DNA of 64,000 nt. It comes from Pseudeuparius sepicola (taxonomy: Eukaryota; Arthropoda; Insecta; Coleoptera; Anthribidae). The DNA lies in NCBI GenBank assembly GCA_963920635.1, contig OY987308.1:20117096-20181095 (forward strand). The letters are read 5' to 3'. The position numbers and the translations under genes are program-made. The notes below the pieces were generated by a model. The model ran no database searches. It was given only the letters and a program-made list of their open reading frames with translations, and had not been told where the DNA came from. Positions 44,191 to 56,790 of the stretch are shown here, piece after piece. Within the stretch, counting starts at the first letter, position 1. Each line of letters starts with the position of its first letter.

Positions 44191-44509
44191 TCTAAGGCAT
44201 CACCGTTAAGAATAGTATTAACAATAAATTAAATAACAATTATATGAAAATTAAGTCAGTGAGTTACACAAAATTGAGCTACACCCCTGAACTGTGACTA
44301 ATTCTATAATATTTGCGAGTTCCTCCCCCTTGCGTCGCATGCCGTAAGGAGGACTATAGTTGGAATGTGTTCTTTCATTTCAAGATTTCAAGACCTATTT
44401 TTTAACCCGTCCAATTTCTAACCTCTTTAAAAACATCAACATTTCACTATTTTGTTTTAAGAACGAATGAAAATAAAATGAGACTGTCTATTAGTGTTTA
44501 AAATACATA

Positions 44510-44515
44510 TTTATT
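44510..44515 (-). terminator. candidate HspB8 poly(A) signal
   Basis: AATAAA on the minus strand, about 280 nt past the stop codon at 44797-44799. Other A-rich variants exist nearby, so the assignment is tentative. Confidence 0.4.
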
Positions 44516-44796
44516 GTTTACAAATAAATTACAAAATGGAGTACATTCTTTACACTACTGTGACTTCTACACATCAAAAAAATCGTTTTTAAAAAGCCAT
44601 CACAAATTTTTAAAAAATACTATACCGTTTTGTTTTTAATATCAGTTATATTAGCACAAATAATTATAAAATAAATAAGAGATAACAATGTCGCGCGTAA
44701 CCTCACAATTCGACAACATCGCCCGAAAGTAACAAACAATTTTTTTCGTAAGATCTTTCTTCTGCGTTTTAGGCCTAACGTAATTTTTGGGAATAT

Positions 44797-47700
44797 TTAG
44801 TGTTGGATCGGGATGAGTTTCTCCCCGGATGTGATCGCCGGCAGGGGGGCCTCGACGGTTAGCACACCGTCTTTCGAGAGGGACGATTTGATGTGTTCCG
44901 GGTTCGTGCCCTTCGGCAACAAAAATTCCCTGTTGTATTCTCGGTAGATCGACTTTGATTCTGATTTTTCTTCGTGTTTCGCGTGTACCTGTAACAGAGG
45001 GGAAATGTCTTATTGCGGCTCTAATATATCAAATTTGGGAGAATATAATGTAGAGCGTTTAAGTTTACCTACCAGCAATTTGTTGTCGACTGTCTTTACA
45101 ACGATTTCTTCGGGGGCATACTGGCTAACGTCGAATCTCAGTTTTAGGGATTTGTCGTTTCCGTCTGATTGGATCAGTGGGGAATTCAGGTCGTCATACC
45201 ACGTTCTGGGGGCCACTAGGTCTGTGCCGGTATTTGAGGATGATGTGGTAGTGCTATAAAAATCAAATAGATTTTGTTACAATTTTTTTTAATTATAAAG
45301 TTATATTTGTATGAACTGAAATAATAAACATACAGACATAAAAAACATCTAAATATTATGGAGTTATTACACAATTTATTCCACTTTACTGGTCACACTG
45401 TATAAAAAACATTGGTTTATAGATTATTATACCCTTGACAAAGTCTCAAAAGTATTATTTTCGTTCTTAAATTAATGTTCATTTTTTCAGGCATAACATA
45501 TACGAAATTCTACACTTTTAGAACTATACCTACTGCCTTAAACCAATTAATTAATTCAATTGACAATAATTGTATTTAATAAAAAATTGTATATACCTAC
45601 AGTGACCGACAGGAAAGTTTGCACCAAAAAAAATTGTATTTTTTTCGTTTTTATTTTGCAGGAGCCATAACTACTGTTCAAACAAATTATTGCTCTATCC
45701 GAAAATAATGTTTGAGTTTACTTTATACAGGGTCCTAACATTTTTCTTAGCAAATAATTTGTCTAAATACCCATACCTCCGCCAAATTTTGTTAAAGTAT
45801 CTCAACCGGTTCAAAAATAAAGAGATAAAATCTAATATTTTTGAAAAATTTTGGCTCCCTGTGTCTTGGAAACGAAGGCTTAGTATAATCTGAATATAGG
45901 TATCTGAAAAAATTGTTAATAAAAACACTTCTGGGTAAATTTCAGAACAATCCGGCTATACCTTAATTTTTGCATCTTTGAAAATGCAAGAAATGCAAAC
46001 AAAATATTAGGTTGTTGAAATTGAAACGTTAGTAGGTAGTCCGAAGTATTTTTTAATTGCAAACAACTTTTCCTAATAGAAACTTAGAAAGTATTTCCAA
46101 AGAGCATTGTTTTGACACATAGGTATATCGATCAAATTGCTCAAAAAATTAACGAAATTGTGTTTTATAACAGACAATAATTTATTGTCAACTGAATTGA
46201 GCTCATTATTTTCATAAAAATATATGATATTATTGTGTATAAATCATAGGTGTCAGATATTGTAAAATTAATATTTTAGAAACTGTACAGGGTGTCCCAG
46301 TGTTGGCGCCTCTGGGCTGTTGTAAACAACAGAAAAAACCTTGTAAAAACGGAAAATATTATGTAAGGTCCATTTTGGGCTAAAAAAATTATTTTTAGAA
46401 CTTCTTAAGTTAGGAGTGATGACACTGATGACGTCATCACATTTTTCCCAGAAATATACCAGAACTTCAAAAAAGTCTGGATTTTTTTTTTGTATTGAAA
46501 GAGCTACCCTACCATTCAACATCTATATACATATTATTATGAAAACAATGAGGGTTAGGTGTGCAATATTAATATCTTCAAAAAATATCACAAACCTGCT
46601 ACTCTTCTTGGACCCTCCTGAATGCGTCTCACATTCGTAGGACATGCAAGTTAAAAAAGCGGTTAGACTGTTATGTTTATTAGGCTACTAAGCGAAAATC
46701 TACTACTGGAGTACAATATTATATTATAAGCTAGAAAACTATTATATAAAAATGACACAAAGTTGCCCCATTTCAATATTTATTTTTGTTATAAGTACCT
46801 AAAATGAAGTTTTTCAGGACTAATCATTGCTGTTTCCGGACGAGGCGTTAGCCGAGTCCGGAATAGCAGATGAGTCATAAAAAACTTCATTTAGGTAGGT
46901 ACGTGTGACGAACACTATTTTTTGTCGTACGCTCCCAAAATTTTGTTATACGCTTTTTACAATTCTTCAGAACGCTTAAATTTGCAAATTTCTCATAATT
47001 TTTGAAATCATAATGTTCGAAAAAGTTGGCTTAGAAATTTGTTTATATTTGATAATGTTTGCCATTCATTCATTTAGGGACTAGGACGAAAAAGAAGCAT
47101 TTTACGGACTTAAATGAGTCCATAAAATAGCTATTATCTTTTGGGAGCATGTGACAAAAAGTTATTTTGTAGACAAGGTATGACATCTTTGATCCCAACG
47201 CTAACTTTACTACTTATCTACACCAGATGCCAGACTTTCTAAATTCTATAGGCGACCCTATATTTTTATCAACGCATAAAAAAACCATTTATTATTTTAT
47301 TTGTCGTCCTAATGATACGTGTGAGCAGCGCTAATATGTGACAAGCGTGGAATATTTTTTTCGGCATTTGAAATTTAAATGAAGTGCACGTTCTGCGTAC
47401 CTAGAGGATGTGGGCGGGTTCTTGATTTGTATAATATGGGCAGGGCCGTATCTTCGATACAAATCGCATTTATAAAGTGCACTTGTCCATGAAAATGAAA
47501 CGAATACTACGAACTGGTTCTCGAATAAGTAAATGTGATGTCGCCTTCTTGGCATTACATTTACAGCTCAATATCTCGGCAAAAATTTATGAACGTTATC
47601 GCATCTCTGCCCTGTCCGCAAAACCCAAGCATTCCGAAATTTATTATTTCTCTCTGTTAACGTGGCTTTCTATTTTCGTTTCGTGACATCATCGCGTTAC

Positions 47701-50700
47701 GTAGCCGACGCTAAAAAGGACACACACGGCTATGATCAAGACCCAAACAATGATTCGAAAAACAACGTAACAATGACGGTCTGATTGTCGCATGGCCGCC
47801 TATAGATTTTTAATTTAGCTTTTTGGACAAAATCGAAGCGCCAGGCATAAACCGGTTGGATGTTTGATTTATTTATGTATGTTTTGCCAGATTATTTTTA
47901 GAGGATTATTTTGCAAGCGTGACGTATTAGATTCAGAATTTATTACATTTGAACACTAGGAATAAATATTTAATAGAAAATCGGATAACTATTAGAGATG
48001 TCTGGGGCGCTTATTAACCAAATTTTTTCAAGCCTCGGCAATGACAATGCTAATAAATCTTACTAGTAGGTAATTTTAAAATATAGATGTATAGGTACGT
48101 AGGATTATATTGCTGTTGCCACGTTTACAGAAACTGTTTACGCTATGGTAATAATTTTAATAGCGATGGCTATGCTATGCTCATATGTAATTATTGGCCA
48201 AGGTCTCTGTCTAATAATAAAAAAAAGCTAACAAAGTTGGTCTAACCCGCGAATCGTATATTTTAGGCAGGCCAGCCGCATAGAATTTAATATTACACCG
48301 TGCAGTAACAATTTTTCGTGGTTATTTATAGAAGTGAGCACTATTAATGAAACAATAATTTTTGAGACAGATATATTTACTCTGGAAAAGAAACAAATCC
48401 AAGACTCCTATTGTCCACACAAAACGCAACGAATGAGCTAGTCTAGTATGATGTCATTCGATATATCACAACCTTATTGGAGTAATACACAACTTTTTTT
48501 TAGTTGTTTTTTTAGAAAACTTCGCGGCATTTTTTTAAAAAAATATGCCGCAAAAAATATTAAATATCAAAAATTTACATTACAATCCGATAAACCATTC
48601 GGCAACACTTTATGGGCACGCGCATTAAATTTGCTGAAATAAAATATGCCAGGGGAATCCACCAAACGTCTATTGTCTGCCTGCATATTGTTTTATCATC
48701 AGACTATTAAAGTCCATTCTTGCTAGTTCATGGCATATTTTTAGGCAGTGAATAATAGGCCTTCTGACCCGTGCGTTGGCCGTTTTATTTTTTTCGTTTC
48801 CTTATTACAGACACCGTTATGTCATGAATGAACCAGGCGTAGTCGTATATAAACGTTTATCGTAGCATCACGCATCCTACAATGGCATTTTTTCTTTAAA
48901 GTAAACAGGGCTTATCTTTTTTGTTCATCATCGTAACGTCAAGTAACAAAGGCTTGTTGCGAGGTAAAAGAGGATTTGTGCGTACAGTAATCTTTTAGAT
49001 TTGACGTTAATATAATCAAGTACATAACCACAGCCGACTCTAGGAAAGCCCTGAAGTTGAGAGAGCTGGCAACATGGCTTGCGGGTCTGCGCGGCGTGGC
49101 CTGTCACTCCCTGGCAGTTGATTTTACAAGAAATTTACCAGAATTAATTTATGTAGTTCGGGTAGTGCTATCGTCGCCAGATTGCTACGACGAGGCAGTG
49201 TGTCTCTGGGTGGAAACAGACAGCCCGAAGTGCTGGCGACAGCTTTTTTATAAATTTGTTTTGTTTGTGAAAAAATGAAACATTTCTCTAAAAGTTCGGA
49301 GTAAAGAATCGTTCCTTTACAATTTCAAGCCTCAAGATGCCTAGAATAGTCGAGGGAAGCTAGAACTTAGTTATATACCTGCGGCTGTAAGTCAAATCGT
49401 AATAATAACTTGAAGTAGCTAGGTTTTTTTTGCTTGACGGGGGGGCGGTCAACTTGTATTCGTTTTGGGCTTTCCAAAGGACGAAAATTTAAGAATAAAA
49501 TGAGTAAGGGCCAATTGCATACACAAAATAAAGTACCCTTCAAAAATTAAAGGAGTTTTCTAACAATCCAACCATTGTTACAAAAGTATCTTTACCTAAT
49601 GTTAAAGTCAAAAGATAATTTAGTTGAATGTATTATGAAATTGACCCTAAACTGCCATTTCAATCAGAAGAGATTACTCTCCTCCACAACATGCTGTTCT
49701 CTGTTCGCTCGTTTGTATTTGTATGAAAATTTAACCATAAAAGAAGATAGGTAATCATTATTTGCCTGATGGCGCACTTTGCGAAAAATTCTCACAAAAA
49801 TTCGACTTACAACAAGATGTAGTCCCCTTTATTTGCCCAAATTTACCATATTATTTGTCGAAAATGTACCTATCCACACTTCTGTGTATATTTTGTTACT
49901 TGCTACTGCTTTTATTGTCTGTTAAACAAACGTACCTACTTACTTAGGTACCCAATTATTGAAACAAAGTTATAATTAAAAAGAGGGTTGAACATTTATT
50001 AGAAAAGATAAATTGAGCCAAAGTGCAGACTGCTCTATATTGCATAGACCAAACGGACCTCCTAAATGACAAATGCTATGCTATATTTTAAAATTTGACG
50101 TCCCCGTTTTGTTTCAATTCCCGAACTTTCAGTTTTCATCGGATATTCTCTCAATGTCGCTTTGCGCTTTGTGGGGGTTGCGGTTGCACCTGGATGCATC
50201 AGTTAAACGGCCACAAGAACACAATGCGTTTGTTTACTGCATTCTGATGGCGCCCATTCATCAATACCTAGCGTTAAAAATTACAGGCTTATTGTTGTCT
50301 GACAGCAAGGTACGTTGTCGTTAAATAGGCACATGCCATTCGATTTCTGGCCCCGTGTGGAGAAAATCATGTTCTCGAATAAACTGTTATTTGGCTGTAA
50401 TCAATTGCAATTTACGAGTTTTTTTATAGGATTAGCAATCTGGCAATAAAATGTCTTAGGTACCTAATTGGTGTCCCGTTGCTTCTGGAAATACCGGTAA
50501 TCTTTTCGTTTGGTCGACGACAAGGCACATCTCTAATGGTGTGTTTTTTTTGGCAAGCAGTCTCCAATCTCTTTATTATGTGCAATTCCAAGTTCTCAAA
50601 CCCAAATGCCTATGTCTTGAGTCCGTGGGTTGTGAAAACTTTCGAAAATGCCGTCCATCCCGAAAAGGAAACTCTTCTATGGCTGCCCAAAAACGTCGAG

Positions 50701-52685
50701 CATCTCGCTAATCCATTAATCACATTTCTGATGTCACTGCTAAATAAAAAATTTATTAGGCAACTCTCCTTATTCGGTTAGACAGGTGGACGCCACAATC
50801 CAGGTTAGTTTTTCTAATCTACACTTCTTATCGGGCGTGTTTGTTTAATAAGCCGTTTCGCAAGATTTCTTTTCATTCGGTCCGCCTTATTCGTTCATCC
50901 CAAGGTATTTCCTTTTGTCAAGTGACCATTATTCATCTGTCGCAGGTGTCACAATTGCTGTACTTCGCGGTTATAAGTTTCTAAAGGCGTTTTTATGTCC
51001 CATTGTTGACCGGAATCATTGCTTTTTTTTGCAGCGAAACTAGTTATGCACAAACCAGTCCATCCGCATACTTACGATAGCCTTGGTGCTAAGATGTAGC
51101 CTTAGGCTAGATCAATAATAGAACAAGTAATCCATAAGAACAAAAAGTCGAAACCAATGAGAGACGGTGGCTACCAGAAGTGCTTTGACTTCAAATTCTA
51201 TGCAGTTTCTCCTTGTGTCAGCTTCTCCCTTCAGAGAAGAACTGCTGTCACCTTAGAATAATGTTTCCGTACTAAAAGCTAATAAAGCATCCTCATAAAA
51301 TAACCTGTGTGGTCACATTATACCAAACTAGTTTTGCATAACTCGTCTTCTACGATTTAGCTACATACCTACAACATAAAGTTCATATGCCTTTCCTAAC
51401 CGCATCCAAGAAAAAGGAGTCTAAATTTAAGATTGTCTGGAAGCTCTCACGCATTTGTATATGCAAAAGGATAAACAAAAATACACAAGTCTCAAACTTG
51501 GAAGATCAATAGAACCGTAACAATAAACTTAAACAGGTTTGAAATTGCAATACAAACAATGTCGTAGCTGGAAGCTCACCCCTTGTGCCTTTATGGAAAA
51601 ATCAATACTACGGAGTATTGCTGGGTAATTGGAGAGGGAAAGCTGGACTACTGCCCCTTCTATCGATCCTGTACCAATTTTCTAGAAGTTGTTTCCGCAA
51701 CTGCTCGATTTGAAGGAGGCCAGAAAGTGACAGTGATATCAGGAAATCGATTTGATGTGGTTAGGGCCTTTAACAAATCGAGTAAAGTGTGACAAATTTG
51801 TTAAAAAGATCGGGTCTATTTTAAGAACGAATGTTGATTGGCGTAAGATGTTGTGGTCGTTTTAAAGTTAGGTTAAATATAAGAATGTTCGAATTAATAA
51901 GATATGTACGCAGGCTTTCTGGAACTGTGATGGAAGTCCATAGATAACATATAAGTGTTTTCAATGAAAGCATCGGGAAACATTCTAAATCTTTTTTGCT
52001 ATAAAATATCTTATCCCATTTAGAAAGCGCTCAGCGCGTCTGGCATCATGGAGATATGACCAAAGTTGCGACGATACAATTTCTAGCTTATAATTTGCAT
52101 CTACAATGTGTTCAAATGGCTCTGCTCTGCATATGTAATAGCAACGGGCAATTTATTCTTATGTTGCGAACCGGAAGCTTTGCATTAGCTGCCATTTGAA
52201 ACCATCAGGACACGTGTGTACTCGACCTACTCCAAAGACAATTCAAACGCCAATTCTTTTGTTCTTCCTGTAGGAAATGCTCAAATATTTGAATTTAAAA
52301 GGCTAAGACCATGGAGAAAGTAAAAAACAACAGTATAGTTAGATTAAAAGTGTGTCTTTCTTTTGTCTTCTTACTTTCTCACTGGTAACTACAAACATTC
52401 ATTTGTTTGCGTTTAAAATATCATCGCCTACTCCTATCGTCTTCAAGAGCCTCAACCCCTCCAAATTAATAAGCTAAAATATCGCACAACAACCCCTTCT
52501 ATGTACCTAGTCGTGCTCCTGAAGAAATTGTTAGACTCCCTGTTCATGAGCTCCGACCGGAATTTGCTCATCTCCTCCTCCATCTTCCGCATTTCGGCGT
52601 CGAAGCGCTCCCTGATGCTGCTGAACTCCGTGTCGATGACGCTGAAGTCGCCCATCTTGATGGGGATGTCCCTGTGCGAGGCCAT
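44797..52685 (-). CDS. HspB8: small heat-shock protein, HspB8/CG14207 type
   Basis: Three exons on the minus strand, 52507-52685, 45073-45253 and 44797-44988, join in phase to 183 residues. The N-terminus 'IPIKMGDFSVIDTEFSSI' and 'EMRKMEEEMSKFRSELM' match the Drosophila CG14207 (HspB8) family closely. The alpha-crystallin domain (about 89-175) contains 'LRFDVSQYAPEEIVVKTVD', 'YREYNREFLLPKG' and 'SSLSKDGVLTVEAPLP'. The C-terminal I-x-I motif (IPI, 179-181) follows. It is an ATP-independent chaperone that works with BAG-type partners in protein quality control, muscle included. Introns are 7253 and 84 nt. The exon 2 donor must be GTAGGT at 45072, because the nearby GTAAAC would break the frame. 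Confidence 0.96.
46793..46903. mobile_element. foldback element with GTACCT ends
   Basis: Arms 'AAGTACCTAAAATGAAGTTT' and 'AAACTTCATTTAGGTAGGTA' flank a second stem 'TCCGGAC'/'GTCCGGA' around 'GAGGCGTTAGCCGA'. It shares 'GAGTCATAAAAA' with the foldback at 59573-59699. Confidence 0.85.
49029..50050. repeat. dispersed repeat, interrupted copy
   Basis: Two halves, 49029-49258 and 49839-50050, match the continuous 6971-7450 copy. The 580-bp middle (49259-49838) is absent there. AAATTT stands at both edges of the extra segment, which fits either insertion with a short duplication or deletion by microhomology in the other copy. Confidence 0.85.
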
Positions 52686-52799
52686 AGCGAGAATTTCGGG
52701 TCTAGTACCGTTTCACTGGGTCACAAATGTAAGTACACCGGTAAAGCGCGGGATAGGGATCGAGGTGCGCGTCGCTTGCCCTGTCTGATGCGAGTGAAA

Positions 52800-52839
52800 A
52801 CTGAAACTGCCGCGACGGGAGGCCAGACGGTTTTAAATA
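52800..52839 (-). promoter_or_regulatory. HspB8 core promoter: TATA and initiator
   Basis: TATTTAAA (minus strand, 52839-52832) lies 31 bp upstream of an initiator-like GCAGT whose A is 52808; a second TCAGT has its A at 52802. Transcription from here gives a 5' UTR of about 120 nt with no intron needed. Upstream, TTCTAGAA at 52943-52950 is a two-unit heat-shock element core about 140 bp from the start. Assignment is by motif only. Confidence 0.6.
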
Positions 52840-52843
52840 GACT

Positions 52844-52865
52844 GGGACGCGGGAGGGGGGGGGGG
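52844..52865 (+). promoter_or_regulatory. G-run / possible G-quadruplex upstream of HspB8 TATA
   Basis: GGGACGCGGGA followed by eleven G. On the plus strand this fits a four-run G-quadruplex pattern, 5 bp beyond the TATA box. It could instead be a slippage-prone homopolymer. Confidence 0.5.
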
Positions 52866-53320
52866 ACTTGCGCAACAGAGCCCCGGCGCATACTATGATG
52901 TCTGACGGGCCGGAGCGCCTCGTGGAAGCAGATGACATTTTTTTCTAGAAGAAAAGCGCGGGTTTGGTTTGAAACGGGTGTTCATCAATTGCCCCAATGT
53001 CTGAATCCGAAGTAATGGTTTTCTACATGAAATGTTAAACGAGACCTCTGGTCTATTCTAGAATTTGCAAGAACTGTGTCTAAAAATGGTATGTTTATGA
53101 GGAGAGTCTAGAGCGGAGGCGTCTTTCAAAATCTGTTCAAGCATGACTGTGTAGATGATTTCACGGCCAAGGTCATAATCATAACTAAAGTATCGTTTAG
53201 CTTGAGTGGGAGTTTGATTCATGAATTTATTATGAATGATCTGCAACCTTATTAGTCCTTTAATTTTATGGCATTGTCTGTAACCGCTAGTTTAAACACG
53301 AGCACTAACTTTCGAAACAG

Positions 53321-54055
53321 AAATTCAAGAGGCCCCGATAATCTGCGAAAGATTATTGTAGGTTTGCTGAGATCGAGAATGCCTTTCGGATTCAAAATTG
53401 ATTGGAACTTTACCTCTCGATAGTTTGAGAGAATATACTGATTCATAATTATTATTACTTATTGACCATCAGCATCAACTACGTTGACGTTGACAGTCGA
53501 AGTAAATCTTTGAATAAATATTGCCAGGAAGGAGCCAAAGCTGTGTATTATAAAATACGTGCGAGACGGAAATCGCCCTGAGTAGTAACCAAGTTTTGAC
53601 ACAATATTTTGATATCTGACACGGTGATAAGGTGTCAGTATGTGGTATTTGATACTTTTTCGAGTTATTGTGCTTAGCTGTGCGGCTTGTGGCATTTACC
53701 TAGTCGCCAAAACTAAAATGTTTGATGATAATAATCCATCGGTAAGTAATTTTGTAATTTAAATTAACTTTTGAGGACATGCACCAAAGTGGCATATGCG
53801 TTTATTTCATAATTGGAAATTTAAAATTAGAATTGTTGTATTATCAAGGATTCCTAAATTTAAAGACAGAAACGTGCCTTATAATGTTTTGCCTATATTT
53901 TGTAGGTACTGTTTTCACGAAAAATGAGGATTTCTGCCTCGATTAGTTTGTCGAAACAACTCAAAGGTGCGCGGCACTTTAAAAACGGAAACGGCATCCA
54001 GCCATATGCAGAGACTGTCCCGGTCGAGATTTAAGCCTAAATTTGCTCCTTCCTG
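53321..54055. mobile_element. third copy of the CTTTGAATAAA TIR element and its flank
   Basis: 53321-53507 matches 9096-9283. The element starts CTTTGAATAAATATTGCC at 53508 and ends near CTCCTTCCTG at 54055, where the right terminus is cut short. It contains extra sequence (about 53630-53880) that is partly shared with the 14.6 kb copy, including the 'TTATTATC...AAACATTTTAGTTTTGGCG' region. Confidence 0.8.
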
Positions 54056-55894
54056 ATACACACGATCAAAATGTTAATTCATAAATGTCACAACCCGATT
54101 AATGAGAATCCGGTACGCTCTAGGGCTTCGGCCCCGTGCTAGATCGATTCAGCGGGTCGATTTACGTAGAAATAGCACCGTTTCCCTGTAAAATTACCGA
54201 AAATTGGCGATTCGGCCCGTTCAGTTAACTTTGAATATGCCGAAAATATAACCTGCCTCGAAAAAATGGCCAAAACAGACAATTTTTGAGTGACGTAGGA
54301 AAAAGTAGAATTGACAATTTTCTAGGCATGCCCTACCTTCTGTTTGCGAGACTCGAGTGGAGGCAAAAATTAATAAAATCCATTGCAATTTTATTATCGA
54401 ATCGAAAATCGTGCACGCCATTTTAAAGACTAAAATTATAGTCATGAAACATGGAAGAAACTATTTTTTTTACTACTAACCTGAGAAATCACCATTATTT
54501 ACCTCATATCTCTAATGAGAAGTAATATTTCTCTACCTAGGTAAATAATGATAATAAGAAAATACCTAGATAAATAATGAAAAATTTTCTGTGACATTTA
54601 AAAATTAGTGTCATTTTATCAGCTTGACAACTGAACTCCCAGGCTACTTGATATTTTGAAGTATTTGAAAAAAACGAGAAATGACTAAAATATGGCAATA
54701 TTTCAATGTCAGTAGTAAAAAAAATTCTATATACACTTCGGTTGAGAAGGCCTCAGGATATAAAAATGCTCGGTAAATAGTGTCTCACTTCTCAACCTAG
54801 GTGTATAATATACTATTATTCGGTTTAGCTACCCTATGACTCGTATTGGTAGTTGTTTTTCGACGTATCAATTATTAGTAGGTTGCATGTTTCATTAGCC
54901 GGTTAAAAGAAAATATGTGTACAAGTAATAGTGTATTATATAGGTACCAAGGCACTAAAGTTCGTCGTCTCTTCAGTCCCGTGCCTACATACGTTATTTT
55001 TAGCACCGCAGGAACTAAAATTTAAAAATTCACAAGACATTATGTAAAAAGAAACATTTGACATTACCAATATTTACTACTTTGTACCGTTGTAGCGAGC
55101 AAACTATTTGAGATTGATCAAAATGAATTTCTTAACTTTTCAAGGTCTACCTTATGGTGCTGGCACCAATTGGTACTAAAAGTTGGTACCTTGGTACCAG
55201 CCATCAGGGACACCACCGGATAGCTCTCGAAAAGTTAAGATAGAATGTGTACTTTTAGAAGTGTTACCAGCCAGAGAATAGTATTCTCTAGACTCTAGAC
55301 TTTGGTGTTACCGCCAATTATATCTTGTCATGTTTATAAGTTGCACTTAATGTATCCAAAAATTCAAGTGACGATTGAATAGGTACGTCTTTTCATAATT
55401 TTCTGGAATGTTTTTCATTCATATTCAGGCCGGATATGTGCATAATAGGGCATTTCTAAGCCACCACAGGAAATCACTAAAATCCTATATAATACCTAAC
55501 GCATTAGTAAACTCGCCGAGATGCACCTACACTATTTTTTTCAATTGGTAAACAAGGTAGGAATACATTATGACGTATCCCGACGCTTAGCGAGCAATAG
55601 GCAATCTTATTTCTGCCGCGTGGGCCGCATTTTAGAATCACAGGTCGAAAAAAGAGAATAGCTTCATTACCGGGCCGAATTTATTCTAGAAACAGCCTGT
55701 AGAAGTGAGTCACCGAAATCACATTGGCGCTAATATGTTTTGTGTTACCGTTTTAATTCAAAATGTTCATTGCCAACATTCCAGTCGGGTTTGTTTCTTT
55801 CTCGGAAACATTTTCGGTGTACGGTCATTCGGTATTCGACTTGTAGAAGGCAATAATATCACAAATGGCATAATACACCACTTTTTTTAGTTGA
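54056..55894. other. intergenic, no gene seen
   Basis: AT-rich. There are weak inverted repeats, such as TTTTTTTTACTACTAAC near 54466 against GTAGTAAAAAAAAT near 54712. A half-foldback 'GGTACCAAGGCACTAAAGTTC' near 54941 is related to the element at 59573. No convincing gene. Confidence 0.55.
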
Positions 55895-56790
55895 TTATGG
55901 AATTTTTCTCAGTATATTTTGATTAACACTTAACATATTTAGATTTTGAATTTTTGTAAATTCTGGATATGACTGTTATTTAGCATGAAGAACAAAATGG
56001 TAGAACAATATTGAAATGAGGAAATATAGATTTAAATACAGTTAGTTTAGAAAATTTTGTAAGGTCTTTTGATATTCTTCTTTTTAGACAAATAAACGTT
56101 TTCGTTAAAATTTAAATTTGTATCCAAAACAATTCCCAAGTATTTAATTTTTGAAATAAGTTCGATATTTTCATTATTTATTTTCAAATCATGTGTAAAA
56201 ATTTTGTTTTCGAAACATCTAATTTTAATTCATCGGAAAAAAGCTGAATTTGACTTATTGTATAAGTTACTATGTGATTAATATAAATAGTAAATAAGAG
56301 GGGTCCCAAAACAGATCCCTGTGGTACACCATTTTTCCAAAGAATTTTGTTAGACACACTTTCTTTAAATTTCCCAACCTGATGCCCCTTATTTAAATAA
56401 TTTCTGAACCATTTGAATGCACCTCCATTATTACAAAACTTTTCCAAAACAGTTTCAATATTAACTGTTTCGAAATCACGTTTTAGATCTAAAGAGACAA
56501 CCCCAACAATTTTACCTTGATAATTTTCAGATTTCCAGTTATACAAACTAATGTTTGAAGAGCAGTGTCACAAGAGAATGTTTTTCTAAATCCAGCTTAT
56601 GGTATATTGTTAAAATATCTGCCTTATCCAGAAATTCATTTAACTGGGTTTTAACTTTGTGAGGATAATTTTGATGTGACAAAACAGTTCTATTATTTTT
56701 TTGCAATATTGCCTGGTTCGACATTTTTATGTGAAATGTGACGCGCCGAATGCAGACGGACAATAGAAAACAATATTTATATGCGGCGTT
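55895..56790 (-). mobile_element. truncated LINE copy with reverse-transcriptase fragment
   Basis: Minus-strand frames at 56763-56548 and 56546-56184 encode part of a non-LTR reverse transcriptase: 'VVSLDLKRDFETV' and 'NGVPQGSVLGPLLFTIYIN'. The catalytic 'ADD' block is replaced by 'LFSDELKLDVSKTKF', apparently by a deletion. The same family lies in the last kug intron (37712-38983), which retains the 3' tail that this copy lacks. Confidence 0.85.

Larger units (their letters stand above)
45254..52506 (-). other. HspB8 intron 1, repeats only
   Basis: A 7.25 kb intron with no recognisable gene. It holds a foldback at 46793-46903, the dispersed repeat at 49029-50050 and isolated TACAGGGT ends near 45726 and 46286. 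Many short frames on both strands lack motifs. The stretch 50080-52500 shows no repeat I can match. Confidence 0.6.

Noticed and set aside
45005..45259. Plus-strand frame over HspB8 exon 2
   Set aside because: Antisense shadow of an exon whose minus-strand product and splice phases are unambiguous.
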